Positions 30,307 through 38,015 of a DNA stretch of 64,000 nucleotides are shown piece after piece. The position numbers and the translations under genes were made by a program. Each line of letters begins with the position of its first letter. Position 1 is the first letter of the stretch. Origin of the DNA: Azospirillaceae bacterium (GTDB lineage: Bacteria > Pseudomonadota > Alphaproteobacteria > Azospirillales > Azospirillaceae); contig DASQNC010000047.1 of NCBI GenBank assembly GCA_035645145.1, forward strand, positions 1-64,000, in the 5' to 3' direction. The notes below the pieces were generated by a model. That model did no database searches. It worked only from the letters and a program-made list of their open reading frames with translations, and was not told the DNA's origin.

Positions 30307-30810
30307 ATGACCGACAAGACGCGCGAAGCCCGAGACCTTTTGATCGCCGCCACCCGCGGGTCGGGACAGCCGGAAGCCCTCCTGGCCGCAGCGGAGCGGG
30401 CTTTCCGTAGCCTGGTGGGGCTGACGCTGTTCACGGCATCGGCCTTCGACCCGATCACGGGCGACGCCGAGCGCATCCACACCACCCACCCGGGCGCCTA
30501 TCCTCTGACCGGCCGCAAGCCGATGCCCGACAACGCCTGGACACGCCGGGTGGTCGTCGAGGCGCGGCCGTACCTGATGCGCACGCCCGAGGAAATCGCC
30601 GCCGTCCTGTTCGACCACGAGCTGATCGCCTCGCTCGGCTGCGGTTCCGGCATGAACGTGCCGGTGGTCTGGGATGGCCGGGCGCTCGGCACCGTGAACC
30701 TGTTCGACCGCGCCGGCGCCTATGGCCCGGAACATGTGGACCTGGTCAACCAGGTGGCGCCGCTTGTACTTCCGGCGCTGATGGCAAAAAATGCCCGAAA
30801 ATCCGCATAG
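30307..30810 (+). CDS. GAF-domain protein
   Basis: A 167-aa soluble protein made of little more than one GAF domain: FTASAFDPITGDAERIHTTHP, the central MRTPEEIAAVLFDHELIASLGCGSGMNVPV and the C-terminal strand LGTVNLFDRAGAYGPEHVDLVNQ. The Cys in LGCGSG sits where some GAF domains bind heme or sense redox state. No output domain is attached. It lies 15 bases upstream of the substrate-binding protein gene, and the two are likely cotranscribed. The ligand is unknown. The start ATG at 30307 has only a weak ribosome binding site. Confidence 0.82.
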   Translation: MTDKTREARDLLIAATRGSGQPEALLAAAERAFRSLVGLTLFTASAFDPITGDAERIHTTHPGAYPLTGRKPMPDNAWTRRVVVEARPYLMRTPEEIAAVLFDHELIASLGCGSGMNVPVVWDGRALGTVNLFDRAGAYGPEHVDLVNQVAPLVLPALMAKNARKSA

Positions 30811-30825
30811 GGGGGAGAGGTGACC

Positions 30826-32415
30826 ATGAAACTGCTTCGGGCCGCGCTGACCGCGGCGAGCCTTTCGGCGTTGTCCGCCGCCGCGTTCGCCGCCACGCCG
30901 CAGGACGCCCTGGTCGTTGCCAAGAACATCGACGACATCGTCAGCCTGGATCCCGCACAGGCCTACGAGTTCACCTCGGGCGAAGTGGTCAACAACGTCT
31001 ACGACCGGTTGGTCCAGTACGATGCCACCGATGTGCAGAAGATGGTCGGCGGCCTGGCGGAAAGCTGGGAGGTTTCGGAGGACGGCCGTACGATCACCTT
31101 CAAGCTGCGCCCCCGTGTGACCTTCCAATCCGGCAATCCGGTGCGGCCCGAGGACGTGGTCTTCTCATTCCTGCGGGTGGTGAAGCTGAACAAGGCGCCC
31201 GCCTTCACGCTGACCCAGTTGGGCTGGACGCCCGACAATATGGAACAGATGGTCAAGCCGGTCGGAGCAGACCGGGTGTCCATCACGGTGAAGGCCGACC
31301 TGTCGCCCGACTTCGTCCTGAACGTCATGGCCTCGCGCACCGCCTCCGTGGTGGATGAGAAGACCGTGCGCCGGAACGAGGCGAACGGCGATCTGGGCAA
31401 TGCCTGGCTGAACACCAATTCCGCGGGGACGGGGCCGTTCTCGCTGCGCAGCTACCGCCCGGCCGAGGCGGTGACGCTGGCGGCGAACGCCAATTACTTC
31501 AACGGCGCACCCAAGATCCGCTCCGTCGTGATGCGCCATGTGCCGGAACCGGCCACCCAGCGCCTGATGCTGGAGGCACGGGACGTGGACATCGCCCGCA
31601 ATCTGTCGCCGGAGCAGGTGCGCGGCATCGGTGAGGGCAAGGGCGTCAAAATCGGGGTCTATCCGCAGGCCGCCGTGCATTTTCTCAGCCTGAACCAGAA
31701 GACCGAGGTCCTGCGGAATCCCAAGGTGTGGGAGGCGGCCCGCCATCTCGTGGACTACGAGGGAATGGCCAACTCCTTCCTCAAGGGGCAGATGAAGGTC
31801 CATCAGGCGTTCTGGCCCGAAGGTTTCCCCGGCGCGGTCACCGACACCCCGTACAAGCTGGACGTGGCGAAGGCCAAGGCGCTGCTGGCCGAAGCGGGCT
31901 TGGCCAACGGGTTCACCGTCACCCTGGACGTGATCAACAGCCCGCCGTTCAACGAGATCGCCCAGTCGCTCCAGGGCACCTTCGCCCAGGCCGGCATCAA
32001 GCTGGAGCTGGTGCCCGGCACCGGCAGCCAGGTCATCACCAAGTACCGGGCGCGCACCCATCAGGCGATGCTGCTGTATTGGGGCCCGGACTTCATGGAT
32101 CCGCATTCGAACGCCAAGGCGTTCTCGTACAACGTCGACAATTCCGACGGCGCGTACCAGAGCACCACGACCTGGCGCAACGCCTGGCTGCCCCCGGAAG
32201 CCGTGAGCAGGAAGACCATGGCCGCACTGGCGGAGCGGGACCCGGCCAAGCGGATCCAGATGTATCAGGAACTCCAGCGCGAGGTGCAGAAGGAGTCCCC
32301 GATCGTCATCATGTTCCAGGCCGTCAGCCAGGTCGCCCTGCGTGACAACGTGGACGGCTACGTGAACGGCGCAACCTCGGACCAGGTGTATTACCGCCTG
32401 GTCAATAAGCGCTGA
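30826..32415 (+). CDS. Peptide/nickel-type ABC transporter substrate-binding protein (SBP_bac_5), orphan
   Basis: A periplasmic binding protein of 529 aa. The signal peptide (MKLLRAALTAASLSALSAAA, cut near AFA) is followed by the two-lobed family 5 fold. Family landmarks are LDPAQAYEFTSGEVVNNVYDRL, LAESWEVSEDGRTITFKLR, NSAGTGPFSLRSY and the long DpkxAkxLLaEAG segment LDVAKAKALLAEAGLANG. Such proteins deliver oligopeptides, nickel chelates, opines or similar solutes. No permease or ATPase gene is adjacent, so the partner transporter is elsewhere or missing. The ATG at 30826 follows GGGGGAGAGG. A GTG two codons earlier is possible. Confidence 0.93.
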   Translation: MKLLRAALTAASLSALSAAAFAATPQDALVVAKNIDDIVSLDPAQAYEFTSGEVVNNVYDRLVQYDATDVQKMVGGLAESWEVSEDGRTITFKLRPRVTFQSGNPVRPEDVVFSFLRVVKLNKAPAFTLTQLGWTPDNMEQMVKPVGADRVSITVKADLSPDFVLNVMASRTASVVDEKTVRRNEANGDLGNAWLNTNSAGTGPFSLRSYRPAEAVTLAANANYFNGAPKIRSVVMRHVPEPATQRLMLEARDVDIARNLSPEQVRGIGEGKGVKIGVYPQAAVHFLSLNQKTEVLRNPKVWEAARHLVDYEGMANSFLKGQMKVHQAFWPEGFPGAVTDTPYKLDVAKAKALLAEAGLANGFTVTLDVINSPPFNEIAQSLQGTFAQAGIKLELVPGTGSQVITKYRARTHQAMLLYWGPDFMDPHSNAKAFSYNVDNSDGAYQSTTTWRNAWLPPEAVSRKTMAALAERDPAKRIQMYQELQREVQKESPIVIMFQAVSQVALRDNVDGYVNGATSDQVYYRLVNKR

Positions 32416-32507
32416 GCCCACGGCGCTCGGACCCGGACGCGCGGACGACCCCGGGGCGGGCCCCCGCCCCCCCGGATCGCGCGATCCGTGTCCACGGCCT
32501 GGACGAG

Positions 32508-32972
32508 TTGCGGGCCGCGCTGGCGGCTGCGGCCCAACTGGGCGTCCCCCTGACGGTGGTGAGCGCGGCCGGCGCCGGTGTCCACGCTGGCGCCGGCTGG
32601 TGGGCGGCCATGGTCGAAGCGGCCCGCCCGACGTTCCCGTCGGTGCATCTTACGGCCGTGCTCGACTGCGGCGACCAGCCCGGACATGTGCTGGCGGCCT
32701 GGCGTGCCGGCGTCGCCGATGTCCGGTTTTCCGGTGAAGGCCCGGCCGCGGACCGTCTGGACGCCATCGCCGTGTCGCTGGGCCGTCGGCTCTGGCGCGA
32801 ACTACCCCCTTCGATCGAGCTTCGCTTCCGACGTGACCCCGTTGCGACCGCCCGGAATTGGCTGGTCCCGGATGGGGAAACCGACCACGCGGCGTTGCAA
32901 AGGTCCGGTTCGTCGGCTAATCAGGCCCCCGATCCCGCCACCGGACATGTCAAAACAAGGAAAAAGCCATGA
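32508..32972 (+). CDS. Conserved small protein of unknown function preceding the aldolase gene
   Basis: A soluble-looking alpha/beta protein (about 154 aa from the TTG at 32508) with segments VPLTVVSAAGAGVHAGAGWWAAMVEAA, TAVLDCGDQPGHVLAAWRAGVADVRFSGEG. The protein-like reading extends upstream to IRVHGLDELRAALAAA, but between the in-frame stop at 32406 and that point there is no ATG, GTG or TTG. The real start is therefore unclear (a CTG at 32412 overlapping the previous stop is one option). Its stop overlaps the ATG of fba by 4 bases. I know no function. Co-occurrence with the aldolase suggests a role in sugar-phosphate metabolism, as inference only. Confidence 0.65.
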   Translation: MRAALAAAAQLGVPLTVVSAAGAGVHAGAGWWAAMVEAARPTFPSVHLTAVLDCGDQPGHVLAAWRAGVADVRFSGEGPAADRLDAIAVSLGRRLWRELPPSIELRFRRDPVATARNWLVPDGETDHAALQRSGSSANQAPDPATGHVKTRKKP

Positions 32973-33898
32973 AGCTGACCCGGCGCGTGAAGGAAATCCT
33001 GTCCTGGTACGAGAGCGACAACCCCGGCACCAAGGCGAACCTCGCCCGCATGCTGATGGAAGGGCGCCTCGGCGGCACCGGCAAGATGATCATCCTGCCC
33101 GTCGACCAGGGCTTCGAGCACGGCCCGGCGCGTAGCTTCGCCCCGAACCCGGCGGCCTACGACCCGCACTACCATTACCAGTTGGCGGTCGACGCCGGCC
33201 TGAACGCCTATGCGGCCCCGCTCGGTCCGCTCGAGGCCGGTGCCTCGACCTTTGCCGGCTCGATCCCGCTGATCCTGAAGATGAACAGCGCCAACAGCCT
33301 GGCGCGGGCCAAGGAGGATGCGGACCAGGCGGTGACCGCCAGCGTGTCCGACGCCCTGCGCCTGGGCTGCTCGGCTATCGGCTTCACCATCTATCCCGGC
33401 TCCGATCAGGCGTACGACCAGTACGAGGAATTGCGCGAGCTGGCCGAGGAGGCGAAGGCCGTCGGCCTTGCGGTCGTGACGTGGGCCTACCCGCGTGGCG
33501 GCGACATCTCCAAGGACGGCGAGACCGCCATCGACATCGTCGCCTACGCCGCGCACATGGCGTGCCTGCTCGGCTCGCACATCATCAAGGTGAAGCTGCC
33601 CAGCGCGCACCTTGAGAACGCCGAGGCCAAGAAGGTCTACCAGAGCAAGGAAATCCCGATCGCCACCCAGGCCGACCGGGTCCGCCACGTGGTGCAGAGC
33701 TGCTTCAACGGCCGCCGCATCGTCGTGTTCTCGGGCGGCGCGGCCAAGGGCGAGGACAGCGTGATCGAGGACGCCAAGGCGATCTACGAGGGTGGCGGCA
33801 ACGGCTCGATCATCGGCCGCAACGCCTTCCAGCGCTCCCGCGAGGATGCGTTGAACCTGCTGGACGCGCTCGTGCGCGTCTACCAGGGCAAGGCTTGA
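32969..33898 (+). CDS. fbaB: Class I fructose-bisphosphate aldolase (DhnA type)
   Basis: A Schiff-base aldolase of the archaeal/DhnA family, 309 aa, splitting or forming fructose-1,6-bisphosphate without a metal. The TIM-barrel segments ILPVDQGFEHGPARSF, FTIYPGS, VVTWAYPRGG and the Schiff-base lysine in HIIKVKLPS are clear. The C-terminal FSGGAAKGED and GSIIGRNAFQR form the phosphate site. It overlaps the unknown gene upstream (ATGA) and the ThiE-like gene downstream (TTGA), so all three are one translational unit. Confidence 0.95.
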   Translation: MKLTRRVKEILSWYESDNPGTKANLARMLMEGRLGGTGKMIILPVDQGFEHGPARSFAPNPAAYDPHYHYQLAVDAGLNAYAAPLGPLEAGASTFAGSIPLILKMNSANSLARAKEDADQAVTASVSDALRLGCSAIGFTIYPGSDQAYDQYEELRELAEEAKAVGLAVVTWAYPRGGDISKDGETAIDIVAYAAHMACLLGSHIIKVKLPSAHLENAEAKKVYQSKEIPIATQADRVRHVVQSCFNGRRIVVFSGGAAKGEDSVIEDAKAIYEGGGNGSIIGRNAFQRSREDALNLLDALVRVYQGKA

Positions 33899-34545
33899 CC
33901 GGCACCTTGGCCACCGACTGCCGCCTTTATCTCGTGACGCCGCCGCGGTTCGACCCGGCGGCGTTCCGGGATCATCTGGCCGCCGCACTGGACGCGGGCG
34001 ATGTCGCCTGCGTCCAGTTGCGTTTGACGGACGCGACCGACGACCAAATCCGTCGGGCGATCGACACCCTGCGTCCGGTCGTGCAGGACCGCGACGTGGC
34101 GTTCCTGCTGTGTGGCCGGCCGGATCTGGCGGCGGCCACCGGCTGCGACGGCGTGCATGTGGAACAGGGCGGCGCCGCCCAGCGCGATGCCCGCCGGATC
34201 GTGGGGGCGGATCGCATCGTGGGCGTGTCCTGCCGCACCAGCCGGCACGAGGCCATGACGGCCGGCGAGGACGGTGCCGACTACGTCTCCTTCGGCCCGT
34301 TCTTCCCGAGTGCCACGGTTCCCGACGTCACCGACTACGCCGCGGCCGAACTGGTTGCGTGGTGGGCGGAGCTGTTCGAAATCCCGTCCGTGGCCATTGG
34401 CGGCATCACGCCCGCCACCTGCGGCCCCTTGGTCGCCGCCGGTACCGATTTCCTGGCGGCCGCCTCTTCCGTGTGGGACCACCCCGACGGCCCGGCCGCC
34501 GCGGTGCGCGCCTTCAATACGGCGATCGAGAACGCCCGGGGCTGA
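33895..34545 (+). CDS. ThiE-like (thiamine-phosphate synthase family) protein, diverged active site
   Basis: A 216-aa TIM-barrel protein clearly related to ThiE: LYLVTPPRFD at the start, QLRLTD (41-46), CDGVHVEQ (84-91), IVGVSCRTS, SFGPFFPSATVP (132-143) and VAIGGITP (167-173). Several positions that bind the pyrophosphate and pyrimidine in true ThiE are changed. QLREK has become QLRLTD, without the lysine. GVHLGQxD has become GVHVEQGG, without the Mg-binding Asp. FPTxTK has become FPSATV. It may therefore have another job. The start is a TTG overlapping the fba stop, so it is made with the aldolase. Confidence 0.8.
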   Translation: MTGTLATDCRLYLVTPPRFDPAAFRDHLAAALDAGDVACVQLRLTDATDDQIRRAIDTLRPVVQDRDVAFLLCGRPDLAAATGCDGVHVEQGGAAQRDARRIVGADRIVGVSCRTSRHEAMTAGEDGADYVSFGPFFPSATVPDVTDYAAAELVAWWAELFEIPSVAIGGITPATCGPLVAAGTDFLAAASSVWDHPDGPAAAVRAFNTAIENARG

Positions 34546-34853
34546 AGCAGAACGGCCAGACTGCGCGATCGGCGGTGACACCGGCAAGAACGGCCGTTCG
34601 GCTGGCGGCCTGTACATTTTGCCCCCGTAGGGGGGTACTGGTCGGGCCAAGTCGATCCACACGGCCGGGGCACGCAGGCACCGCCCCGACCGCGCAGCCC
34701 CCGCGGCTCCGGGTGCGGCCGGCGGAAAATCCCCCGCCTGTCACCACCGATGGCTGGTTTCCTTCGACCACAGCGGATCCAAGGCCACCAAGCCACCCCA
34801 GGCGGCGTCGGTTCCGTCCTTGTTGGCACGCGGAAGCGGAGACGTGCGGGCCG
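34546..34853. other. Intergenic stretch with a C5-GTA-G5 inverted repeat
   Basis: About 300 bases between the ThiE-like gene and the RTX reading frame. The only structure I see is CCCCCGTAGGGGG at about 34622-34634, preceded by TTTTG and followed by GTACTGG. It could be a short terminator-like hairpin or a G-tract operator. No protein-like reading frame is seen, although frames stay open. Confidence 0.4.
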
Positions 34854-34950
34854 GTGCAGTCCCGGCGTGTCAGAAAGCACGCCGAAACCCTGTACGGCAC
34901 CGAGTTCGACGACGTTATTGAGGCCTACGACGGTAACGACACAGCACCGT
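34854..34950 (+). pseudogene. Out-of-frame N-terminal piece of the RTX gene
   Basis: Starting from a GTG at 34854 (GGAGAC upstream), this frame reads ETLYGTEFDDVIEAYDGNDT, a good RTX-type opening, and then turns into nonsense. The RTX reading resumes at once in the next frame (VYAGGDGYDRLYVDA). One missing base, or about five extra bases, at roughly 34938-34950 would explain it. Confidence 0.55.
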
Positions 34951-35608
34951 GTACGCCGGCGGCGACGGCTACGACCGGCTGTACGTGGACGCCCAGGAGC
35001 GCACGGGGCCCAGGCCGTTTCCGGTGACCACGTTCTACCTCAAGGACAGCCACAACATCGAAGCCCTGTACGGCAGCCTGGGCGACGACCGGTTGGACGT
35101 GGGGACCAGCTACGGTGTCCACGCCGGGGCCGGCTCCGGCAACGACTACATCCACGGCGGCTCGGGTAACGATACCCTATTCGGCGAGTCCGGCAACGAC
35201 CACGTCTCCGGCGGCCTCGGCGACGACGAGGTCTGGGGCAACAACGGTGACGACTATCTCCTCGGCGGCACCGGCAACGACACGCTGTTCGGCAACGAAG
35301 GCGCCGACCTCCTGGCCGACGACGAGGGCAGCAACGTCTTCTGGGGCGGCGCCGGCGACGACGTGTTCGGCTTCAACCGCTGGCACGAGACCAACACGGT
35401 CATGGACTTCGAAGGGGCGGGCGTGGCTGGTGGCGACCTGATCAGCGTCTTCCGCCCCGGCGTGGAGCAGCTCACCTTCGAGTACTTCATCGACAACCAC
35501 GTGGCGCAGGTCGGCAACGACACGCATCTGGTGTTCAACAGCAGCGTGATGGTGCTGGTCGGCGTCGACAAGAGCACCCTGGGCGCGGACGACCTCGTGT
35601 TCCTCTGA
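34949..35608 (+). CDS. RTX-repeat calcium-binding protein, probable type I secretion substrate
   Basis: A 219-aa protein from a GTG start. The centre (residues 59-140) is a run of RTX nonapeptides of the G-G-x-G-N-D-x-L-x type (GGSGNDTLFG, GGTGNDTLFG), which fold into a calcium-binding beta roll. The tail (about 150-219) ends ADDLVFL, with a hydrophobic end like type I secretion signals. There is no N-terminal signal peptide. The sequence immediately upstream encodes another RTX-like segment in a different frame, so the native protein was probably about 30 residues longer, or the gene is broken. No type I secretion genes are nearby. The function beyond calcium binding is unknown. Confidence 0.75.
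   Translation: MYAGGDGYDRLYVDAQERTGPRPFPVTTFYLKDSHNIEALYGSLGDDRLDVGTSYGVHAGAGSGNDYIHGGSGNDTLFGESGNDHVSGGLGDDEVWGNNGDDYLLGGTGNDTLFGNEGADLLADDEGSNVFWGGAGDDVFGFNRWHETNTVMDFEGAGVAGGDLISVFRPGVEQLTFEYFIDNHVAQVGNDTHLVFNSSVMVLVGVDKSTLGADDLVFL
35123..35368 (+). repeat. RTX nonapeptide-coding repeats
   Basis: About eight to nine 27-base units that encode the Gly/Asp/Asn-rich calcium-binding nonapeptides of the RTX protein. The sequences are diverged at the DNA level. Confidence 0.75.
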
Positions 35609-35661
35609 TCCAGGGTTTATCGCGTAAAGCGGGGCGCCTTCCTGTCAAGGCGTCCGGGGTT

Positions 35662-35700
35662 CTTGCCGGTCGGGTCCCTCCCGGCCGGCAAGGCAATTTC
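35662..35700. terminator. Terminator between convergent RTX and lipoprotein genes
   Basis: An interrupted stem CTTGCCGG-CGGG/CCCG-CCGGCAAG (35662-35692) followed on the plus strand by GCAATTTC. It lies between two convergent genes and can serve both. Confidence 0.65.
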
Positions 35701-35742
35701 GGTGTGTGACAGCCCGCCTCCCAAAACGGACCACGTAGACCA

Positions 35743-36009
35743 TCAATCCGCTGTCCGTGGCGGATGGCCGAGGCGGTGCATGCAGGCGTCGTAGAAGGCC
35801 CAACGCGCATCCGCCTGGGGTGTACCGGGACTGGGCCGGGCGGGCCAACCGCGGCTGGTCAATTCGAAATCGGTGCGGTCCAGGCAGTGGAGATGGGCAC
35901 GGTCGGCTTCGGACAGCGTCGAAGCGACTGAACCCGCCGTTCGGGACGGCCCCGGTGCGCAGCCTGCCAACAGGGCCGCAACACCCGCCATGACCGCAAT
36001 CCGCACCAT
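35743..36009 (-). CDS. Small putative lipoprotein
   Basis: An 88-aa protein. The first 17 residues (MVRIAVMAGVAALLAGC) are a lipoprotein signal with lipobox LLAGC and Cys17. The mature part has two further Cys (HLHCLDRTDF, FYDACMHRLG) that might pair, and no domain I recognise. The ATG at 36009 follows GGAGGAGGG. It is 63 bases downstream of the TIGR02444 gene on the same strand. Confidence 0.78.
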   Translation of the reverse strand: MVRIAVMAGVAALLAGCAPGPSRTAGSVASTLSEADRAHLHCLDRTDFELTSRGWPARPSPGTPQADARWAFYDACMHRLGHPPRTAD

Positions 36010-36072
36010 GTCCGCCCTCCTCCGGCCGGTCCCGGCCATCCCTGGCGTCAACGCGAAGGTCGGTGGTTCGGT

Positions 36073-36582
36073 TCAGGCGGTGGTTGCTGCCACCAGGGTT
36101 TCCAACGCGGCCCGGTCGTCGGCACCGGAATCGGGCAGAAGAAGGGTCAGATTCGCCCGGACGGCATCGGCTGTCCGCACACGTCCTGCCCCACCTCCCC
36201 CATCTGGAGCCAACCCCGAAAGTCCGGCCAGCCGGTCCAGGACCAGCCGTTCCGCATCGACCTCAAGCGCCTTGAGCCCCGTTCGCAACCGCTCGGTGGC
36301 CGGCGAGGGGGCGGGAGGCGGCCCGGCTTTCAGGCGGCGGCGCACCGTGCGCAACGGCCCAACCACCTCGTCCTGCCAACGCCGCGCGTCGGCCGCCAGC
36401 CGCCCCATCTCGGCCGGCGTCAGCCGTGCGCCGCAGACACTGCCCGCCCACAGGGCGAACAGCACAACGCACACGTCCAGGCCGCGCCGGTCCTGGAGAT
36501 GCAGGCAGGCGGCCTCCACGCCGGGGCGGGCATAGACCGCAAGGGCGAAGGTCCAGATGTCCAGCCCCCCCGCCCCGCTCAT
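36073..36582 (-). CDS. TIGR02444/DUF2390-family protein
   Basis: A 169-aa helical protein. The N-terminal DIWTFALAVYARPGVEAACLHLQDRRGLDVCVVLF (positions about 8-43) is the signature of this family, whose function is unknown. The rest is charged and helical, with a Pro-rich insert (KAGPPPAPSPA). It begins 7 bases after the pfkA stop, so it is cotranscribed with phosphofructokinase. The ATG at 36582 was chosen because the family homology starts there. Confidence 0.8.
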   Translation of the reverse strand: MSGAGGLDIWTFALAVYARPGVEAACLHLQDRRGLDVCVVLFALWAGSVCGARLTPAEMGRLAADARRWQDEVVGPLRTVRRRLKAGPPPAPSPATERLRTGLKALEVDAERLVLDRLAGLSGLAPDGGGGAGRVRTADAVRANLTLLLPDSGADDRAALETLVAATTA

Positions 36583-36589
36583 GCCGGCC

Positions 36590-37675
36590 TCAATCGCCCA
36601 GGCTGATGCCGAGCGCGCGTGCGGTCCGAACCAGGGCCCCATCCGGATCGACGGCCTGGTAGGTGGCGATGGCCTGGTCCATCGGAACGTCCACCACCTC
36701 GCGGTTCTGCCAGGCGACCATGCGGTCGAAGCGTCCCTGGGCGACCAGATCCACCGCATGGACACCGAACGCCGCGGCGATGGTGCGGTCGCGCGCGCTC
36801 GGCATGCCGCCGCGCTGGACGTGGCCGAGCACGGTCACCCGGGTTTCCGCGCCGGTCAGCTCGGAGATGCGGTGGCCGACATAGTTGCCGATACCGCCGT
36901 AGCGCTTCTGGCCGTCGGCGAACTCCTTCATGATGGCGCCGCCCTCGCCGGAATTCACCGCCTCGGACACGACCACCAGGGCGAAGTTCCGACCACGCTG
37001 GCGCACCTCGCGGATCTTCGCCGCGACCTTCTCCATCGAGCAGGGGATCTCGGGGATCAGGATCACGTCGGCCCCGCCGGCGATGCCGGCCGACAGCGCG
37101 ATATGCCCGGCGTCGCGGCCCATCACCTCCAGCACCATCACGCGGTGATGGCTGGCCGCCGTCGGCTGCAACCGGTCCAGCGCCTCGGCCGCGATGGCGA
37201 CAGCGGTGTCGAAGCCGATCGCGATCTCGGTGTGGCCGACATCGTTGTCGATGGTCTTGGGAATGCCGATCAGGTTCCAGCCGCCGGCCGCCGCCAGCTT
37301 GCGCAGGATCGCCAGCGAGCCGTCGCCGCCGATGCCGATCAGCGCGTCCAGCCCCAGCTCGCGGTAGCCGCCGACGATCTCCGCCGTCCGGTCCTTCAAG
37401 CTGCCGTCGGGCATGGGATAGGCGAACGGATTGCCCTTGTTCGTCGTGCCCAGGATGGTGCCGCCCTGGCGCATCATCTGCTGGTTGACCATGTCCAGCG
37501 TCAGCACCTGGTAGCGCACCGGGCGGGACAGCAGGCCCTGCGTGCCTTCGACGAGGCCGATGACCTGCCAGCCGTAGGTCAGGACCGCGCGGTGCACCAC
37601 CGCCCTGATGGCCGCATTCAAGCCGGCGCAGTCGCCGCCGCTGGTGAGGATGCCGATCCGCTTCTCGCCGGACAT
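36590..37675 (-). CDS. pfkA: 6-Phosphofructokinase, mixed-type (group III)
   Basis: It phosphorylates fructose-6-phosphate in glycolysis. The 361-aa PFK fold has TSGGDCAGLN at the phosphoryl donor site, the catalytic PKTIDND and the substrate loop VMGRDAGHIA. The two positions that separate donors disagree: Gly119 in GGDGS is the ATP-type residue, while Lys140 in IPKTIDND is the residue of PPi-dependent enzymes. This G/K pairing is known for the mixed group III enzymes, several of which use ATP. The ATG at 37675 follows AGGAG. It is divergent from the DUF465 gene across 139 bp. Confidence 0.94.
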   Translation of the reverse strand: MSGEKRIGILTSGGDCAGLNAAIRAVVHRAVLTYGWQVIGLVEGTQGLLSRPVRYQVLTLDMVNQQMMRQGGTILGTTNKGNPFAYPMPDGSLKDRTAEIVGGYRELGLDALIGIGGDGSLAILRKLAAAGGWNLIGIPKTIDNDVGHTEIAIGFDTAVAIAAEALDRLQPTAASHHRVMVLEVMGRDAGHIALSAGIAGGADVILIPEIPCSMEKVAAKIREVRQRGRNFALVVVSEAVNSGEGGAIMKEFADGQKRYGGIGNYVGHRISELTGAETRVTVLGHVQRGGMPSARDRTIAAAFGVHAVDLVAQGRFDRMVAWQNREVVDVPMDQAIATYQAVDPDGALVRTARALGISLGD

Positions 37676-37814
37676 GGAGTCTCCTGGTACTTATCCGCTC
37701 ACGTGTTTGGGAAGATGAGCCGGTCCCTGCGACGCTGCAACTGTGCAGGTAATTCGCGCCCCGCCCCGCGAAGCTGCTATAACCCGGAATTCATGCGACG
37801 TGCCCGGGCCAAAG

Positions 37815-38015
37815 ATGAGCGAACAGGATTTGCTTCGCGCCAAGCTTGAGGAACTGACGGTCGAACACCGCGACCTCGACGACGTGATCGCGCGCCTGAC
37901 CGAACAGGGGCCGCTCGACCAGTTGCAACTGCAACGGTTGAAGAAGCGCAAACTGGCGCTGAAGGACCAGATGCAGAAGCTGCAATCCCGCCTGCTACCG
38001 GACATCATCGCATGA
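37815..38015 (+). CDS. DUF465 (YdcH-type) small coiled-coil protein
   Basis: A 66-aa all-helical protein, [20 protein letters not shown] followed by [23 protein letters not shown], the DUF465 pattern. The function is unknown. It overlaps purE by 4 bases (ATGA), an arrangement seen in many alphaproteobacteria, so it is made together with the purine enzymes. I used the ATG at 37815, since the residues upstream do not match the family. Confidence 0.88.
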   Translation: MSEQDLLRAKLEELTVEHRDLDDVIARLTEQGPLDQLQLQRLKKRKLALKDQMQKLQSRLLPDIIA

